Below are positions 4,361 through 6,452 of a DNA stretch of 6,452 nucleotides, in pieces. Below the pieces are notes generated by a model. The model worked only from the letters and a program-made list of their open reading frames with translations, had not been told where the DNA came from and searched no databases. A program made the position numbers and the translations under genes. Source of the stretch: Gemmatimonadota bacterium. GTDB taxonomy: Bacteria; Gemmatimonadota; Gemmatimonadetes; Gemmatimonadales; GWC2-71-9. How positions within the stretch are numbered: the first letter of the stretch is position 1; every line of letters starts with the position of its first letter. The stretch spans positions 1 through 6,452 of the forward strand of contig QHUF01000189.1 in the NCBI GenBank assembly GCA_003221075.1, written 5' to 3'.

Positions 4361-6452
4361 CAGGCGTAGAACTTGGTACCGGCGCGCGCATGCTCCTGGA
4401 GGACTTCACACGGCGCGAACCGGGCACCGTGCCGCTCGGCGAGCCGTTGCAGATCGGTCATGACGCGCTCAGGTCCGAGGTCGTCCGCATACCGGAGCGG
4501 CCCGCCACGGAACGGCGGAAACCCGAACCCGAAGATTGCGCCGATGTCACCATCGCGAGGGCTCCGGACGACGCCCTCGCCGAGTGCCCGTGCCGCTTCA
4601 TTCACCATGCCGAGCACGAGGCGCTGCAGAATCTCGGCCGGACGAGGGCCGCCATTCGGGTGGACGCCAAGGAGCCCGTATGCACTTTCGTCCACGCCGC
4701 GCTTCTTGCCGTCCTCGTAGAGGTAGAAGCCGCGGCCTGATTTGCGGCCCAGGCGCCCCTCCTTCACGAGCGCGGCGATCCCCGCGCCGGGCGCCGGCTG
4801 GATGTGGTCCCCGTACGCTTCCTGCATGACGCCCGCGACCTTGATGGCAACGTCGAGTCCGACTTCGTCGAGCAGCGTCACCGGTCCGACGGGGAAGCCG
4901 AAACGCACGGCCATGGTGTCGATGTCCTCGATGCGCGCCCCCTCGGCAAAGAGATGGCCGACTTCGTTGGCATACGGCGCGAGGATCCGATTGACCCAGA
5001 AGCCCGGGCTGTCCTTCACGACGATCACCGTCTTGCCCATCCGCCGGCCGAACGCGACGGCGGTGCTGACCGTCTGCGGCTCCGTGCGTGCGCCCGGAAT
5101 GACCTCGAGCAGCGGCATCTTCGCGACCGGCGAAAAGAAGTGCATACCGATGACGCGCTCGGGCGCGCGCGCCGCTTCGGCGATGCGCGTGATCGGAATC
5201 GTGGACGTATTGGACGCGAACACACCCGTCGGGGGCAGCATCGCCTCGACTTCCCGAAGCACCTGCTGCTTGACGCCGAGCTCCTCGAAGACTGCCTCGA
5301 TCGTCAGCTCCGCGCGTCCAAAGCCGGCGTAGGTGTCGCTCCCGGACAGGAGAGCCACCAGCCGCGCGTATTCGTATTTGGTTATTCTGCGCCGCTTCAG
5401 CCGGTCGTCGAGGATGGCGCGCGCCGCGAGTATGCCTTGCGCGACGCGGCCGAGCTCGGCGTCCTTCATGCGCACGTCCACCTCAGCCTGGGCCACCGCG
5501 GTGCCTGCGATGCCGGAGCCCATGAAACCGGAGCCGATGATGCCGAGCCGCTGCACGCGCACGGGCGGAGGCGCGTTCGGGATGCCCGGATCCTTTTTGA
5601 GTTGATTCGTGGCGAAGAAGATTTGCACGAGCTTGCGGGACACGTCCGTGACGGCCAGCTGGCCGAACAGCTGCGCTTCGCGCTTGAGTCCCTCGGAAAT
5701 TCCGTGCCCCAGGCCGTACTCGACGGCTTCGAGCGCCGCCAGCGGAGCCGGATAGTTGCCGCCCGTGCGCTCGAGCACCTGCTTGCGCGCCATCCGGAAT
5801 ACCATGCGCCGGCCCAGTGGATTGCCGTCGAGCAGAAATCCCAGGAAGCCGCCGGGTCGCTTTCGCTTCGGTCGCCAGCCGCCCGCCATGCGCCGCGCCG
5901 CCGCTAGTGTGATGTCGGTCAGAATGGGCGGTGGCACCAGCTCGTCGATCATTCCGACGCGCAAGGCTCTGGCGGCGCGCTCGGTCTTGCCGGCGAGAAT
6001 GATGTCGAGGGCGGCACGCAGCCCGACGAGGCGCGGCAGGCGTTGACAGCCTCCCGCCGCGGGGAGGATGCCGAGCTGGACTTCGGGCAAGCCGATTTGT
6101 GTCTTGGGGTGGTCGGTGGCGACGCGGTAGTGGCAGGCAAGCGCGAACTCGAATCCGCCACCGAGACACGCACCGTGAATGCCGACGGCGATCGGCTTCG
6201 GAAAGCGCGCCACGCGGTCGAGCATTTCCTGTCCGTCGGCCGCCAGCCGTTCGGCCTCGGCGGCCGAGCTGAGCCGGACAAATTCCTCGATGTCGGCGCC
6301 GGCGATGAAGTTTTCGGCTTTGCCGGAGAAGAATGCGACGGCACGGACGCTCGCATCGTCGGCCAACGCCGCGAAGCAGCCGACGAACTCGTCTTTCACC
6401 GCTCGCGAGATGACGTTGACTGGCTGGCCCTTGAGGTCGAGCACGACGGTCG
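4360..6452 (-). CDS. fadJ: FadJ-type fatty acid oxidation alpha subunit, 5' end outside window
   Basis: A bifunctional beta-oxidation enzyme: enoyl-CoA hydratase plus NAD-dependent L-3-hydroxyacyl-CoA dehydrogenase, normally paired with a thiolase (FadI/FadA). About 697 codons are visible; by family length some 15-25 N-terminal residues lie beyond the right edge. The GTG at 6444 sits inside the first conserved strand (TVVLDLKGQPVNV) and is not a likely start. Numbering from that GTG, the hydratase domain (about 1-190) has the oxyanion-hole IAGADIEEF, catalytic Glu99 in GGGFEF and Glu121 in GLPEVQLG. After a linker, the NAD-binding fold starts with GIIGSGFMGSGIA (301-313). Catalytic His435 lies in MHFFSPV, Glu447 in PLLEVIPG, and Asn485 in GFWVNRI. 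Two C-terminal dehydrogenase domains follow, with FGFPVGPVTLLDEVGLD and GFGFPPFRGGPLRYAD. The HFFSPV-KMPL pattern favours FadJ over FadB. It leads the operon and is coupled to proline dehydrogenase. Confidence 0.95.
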   Translation of the reverse strand, partial: TVVLDLKGQPVNVISRAVKDEFVGCFAALADDASVRAVAFFSGKAENFIAGADIEEFVRLSSAAEAERLAADGQEMLDRVARFPKPIAVGIHGACLGGGFEFALACHYRVATDHPKTQIGLPEVQLGILPAAGGCQRLPRLVGLRAALDIILAGKTERAARALRVGMIDELVPPPILTDITLAAARRMAGGWRPKRKRPGGFLGFLLDGNPLGRRMVFRMARKQVLERTGGNYPAPLAALEAVEYGLGHGISEGLKREAQLFGQLAVTDVSRKLVQIFFATNQLKKDPGIPNAPPPVRVQRLGIIGSGFMGSGIAGTAVAQAEVDVRMKDAELGRVAQGILAARAILDDRLKRRRITKYEYARLVALLSGSDTYAGFGRAELTIEAVFEELGVKQQVLREVEAMLPPTGVFASNTSTIPITRIAEAARAPERVIGMHFFSPVAKMPLLEVIPGARTEPQTVSTAVAFGRRMGKTVIVVKDSPGFWVNRILAPYANEVGHLFAEGARIEDIDTMAVRFGFPVGPVTLLDEVGLDVAIKVAGVMQEAYGDHIQPAPGAGIAALVKEGRLGRKSGRGFYLYEDGKKRGVDESAYGLLGVHPNGGPRPAEILQRLVLGMVNEAARALGEGVVRSPRDGDIGAIFGFGFPPFRGGPLRYADDLGPERVMTDLQRLAERHGARFAPCEVLQEHARAGTKFYA

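Noticed and set aside
4804..5907. Long plus-strand open frame (367 codons) opposite fadJ
   Set aside because: It is fully antisense to a well-conserved enzyme. Its translation is Arg/His/Ala-rich low-quality sequence with no recognisable motif, a common by-product of high GC.
6442..6444. GTG at 6444 as the true fadJ start
   Set aside because: The frame stays open to the window edge and this codon falls within the first conserved strand of the hydratase domain, so the true start lies outside.

Overview
This 6.45-kb window is GC-rich chromosomal DNA from a bacterium. The gene set is housekeeping and catabolic, apart from a short disturbed stretch at the left. A soil- or sediment-type lineage of the Gemmatimonadota kind is my best guess. 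It rests on style only: high GC, tight coupled gene junctions and GC-rich short-unit repeats between and inside genes. No marker gene in the window fixes the taxon.

Right two-thirds (2221-6452, minus strand): four genes read leftward with no spacer between them. The first is a FadJ-type bifunctional enoyl-CoA hydratase/3-hydroxyacyl-CoA dehydrogenase whose 5' end lies outside the window. Next comes a monofunctional proline dehydrogenase (TGATG junction), then an unrecognised 100-residue protein (19-bp overlap), then the ribosome-assembly GTPase RsgA (ATGA junction). This looks like one translationally coupled operon joining fatty-acid and proline oxidation, both of which feed electrons to the respiratory chain, to a ribosome maturation factor.

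Centre (1944-2264, plus strand): a small MazG-type nucleotide pyrophosphohydrolase of the YpjD kind is the only plus-strand gene. It has no free DNA on either side. Its ATG shares two bases with the ATG of the divergent DUF1015 gene, and its last 44 bp overlap the end of rsgA tail to tail.

Left third (1-1945, minus strand): a DUF1015-family gene is broken. Its two halves are in different frames, and about 28 residues of the conserved core appear to be missing at the break. A GGGAAAC heptamer array sits inside its second half. After it comes an intact DJ-1/PfpI-family gene of clearly lower GC (about 53% against mostly 60-75% around it). That gene is bracketed by an exact 15-bp inverted pair drawn from an ACCGTCCR octamer repeat. 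Last is the start of a small helical protein that runs off the left edge.

I see no RNA gene, CRISPR array, transposase, phage gene or convincing defence system. The most interesting structure is the 197-1945 stretch, where short-unit repeats, a broken gene and a compositionally odd gene lie together. No intergenic stretch exceeds about 50 bp.
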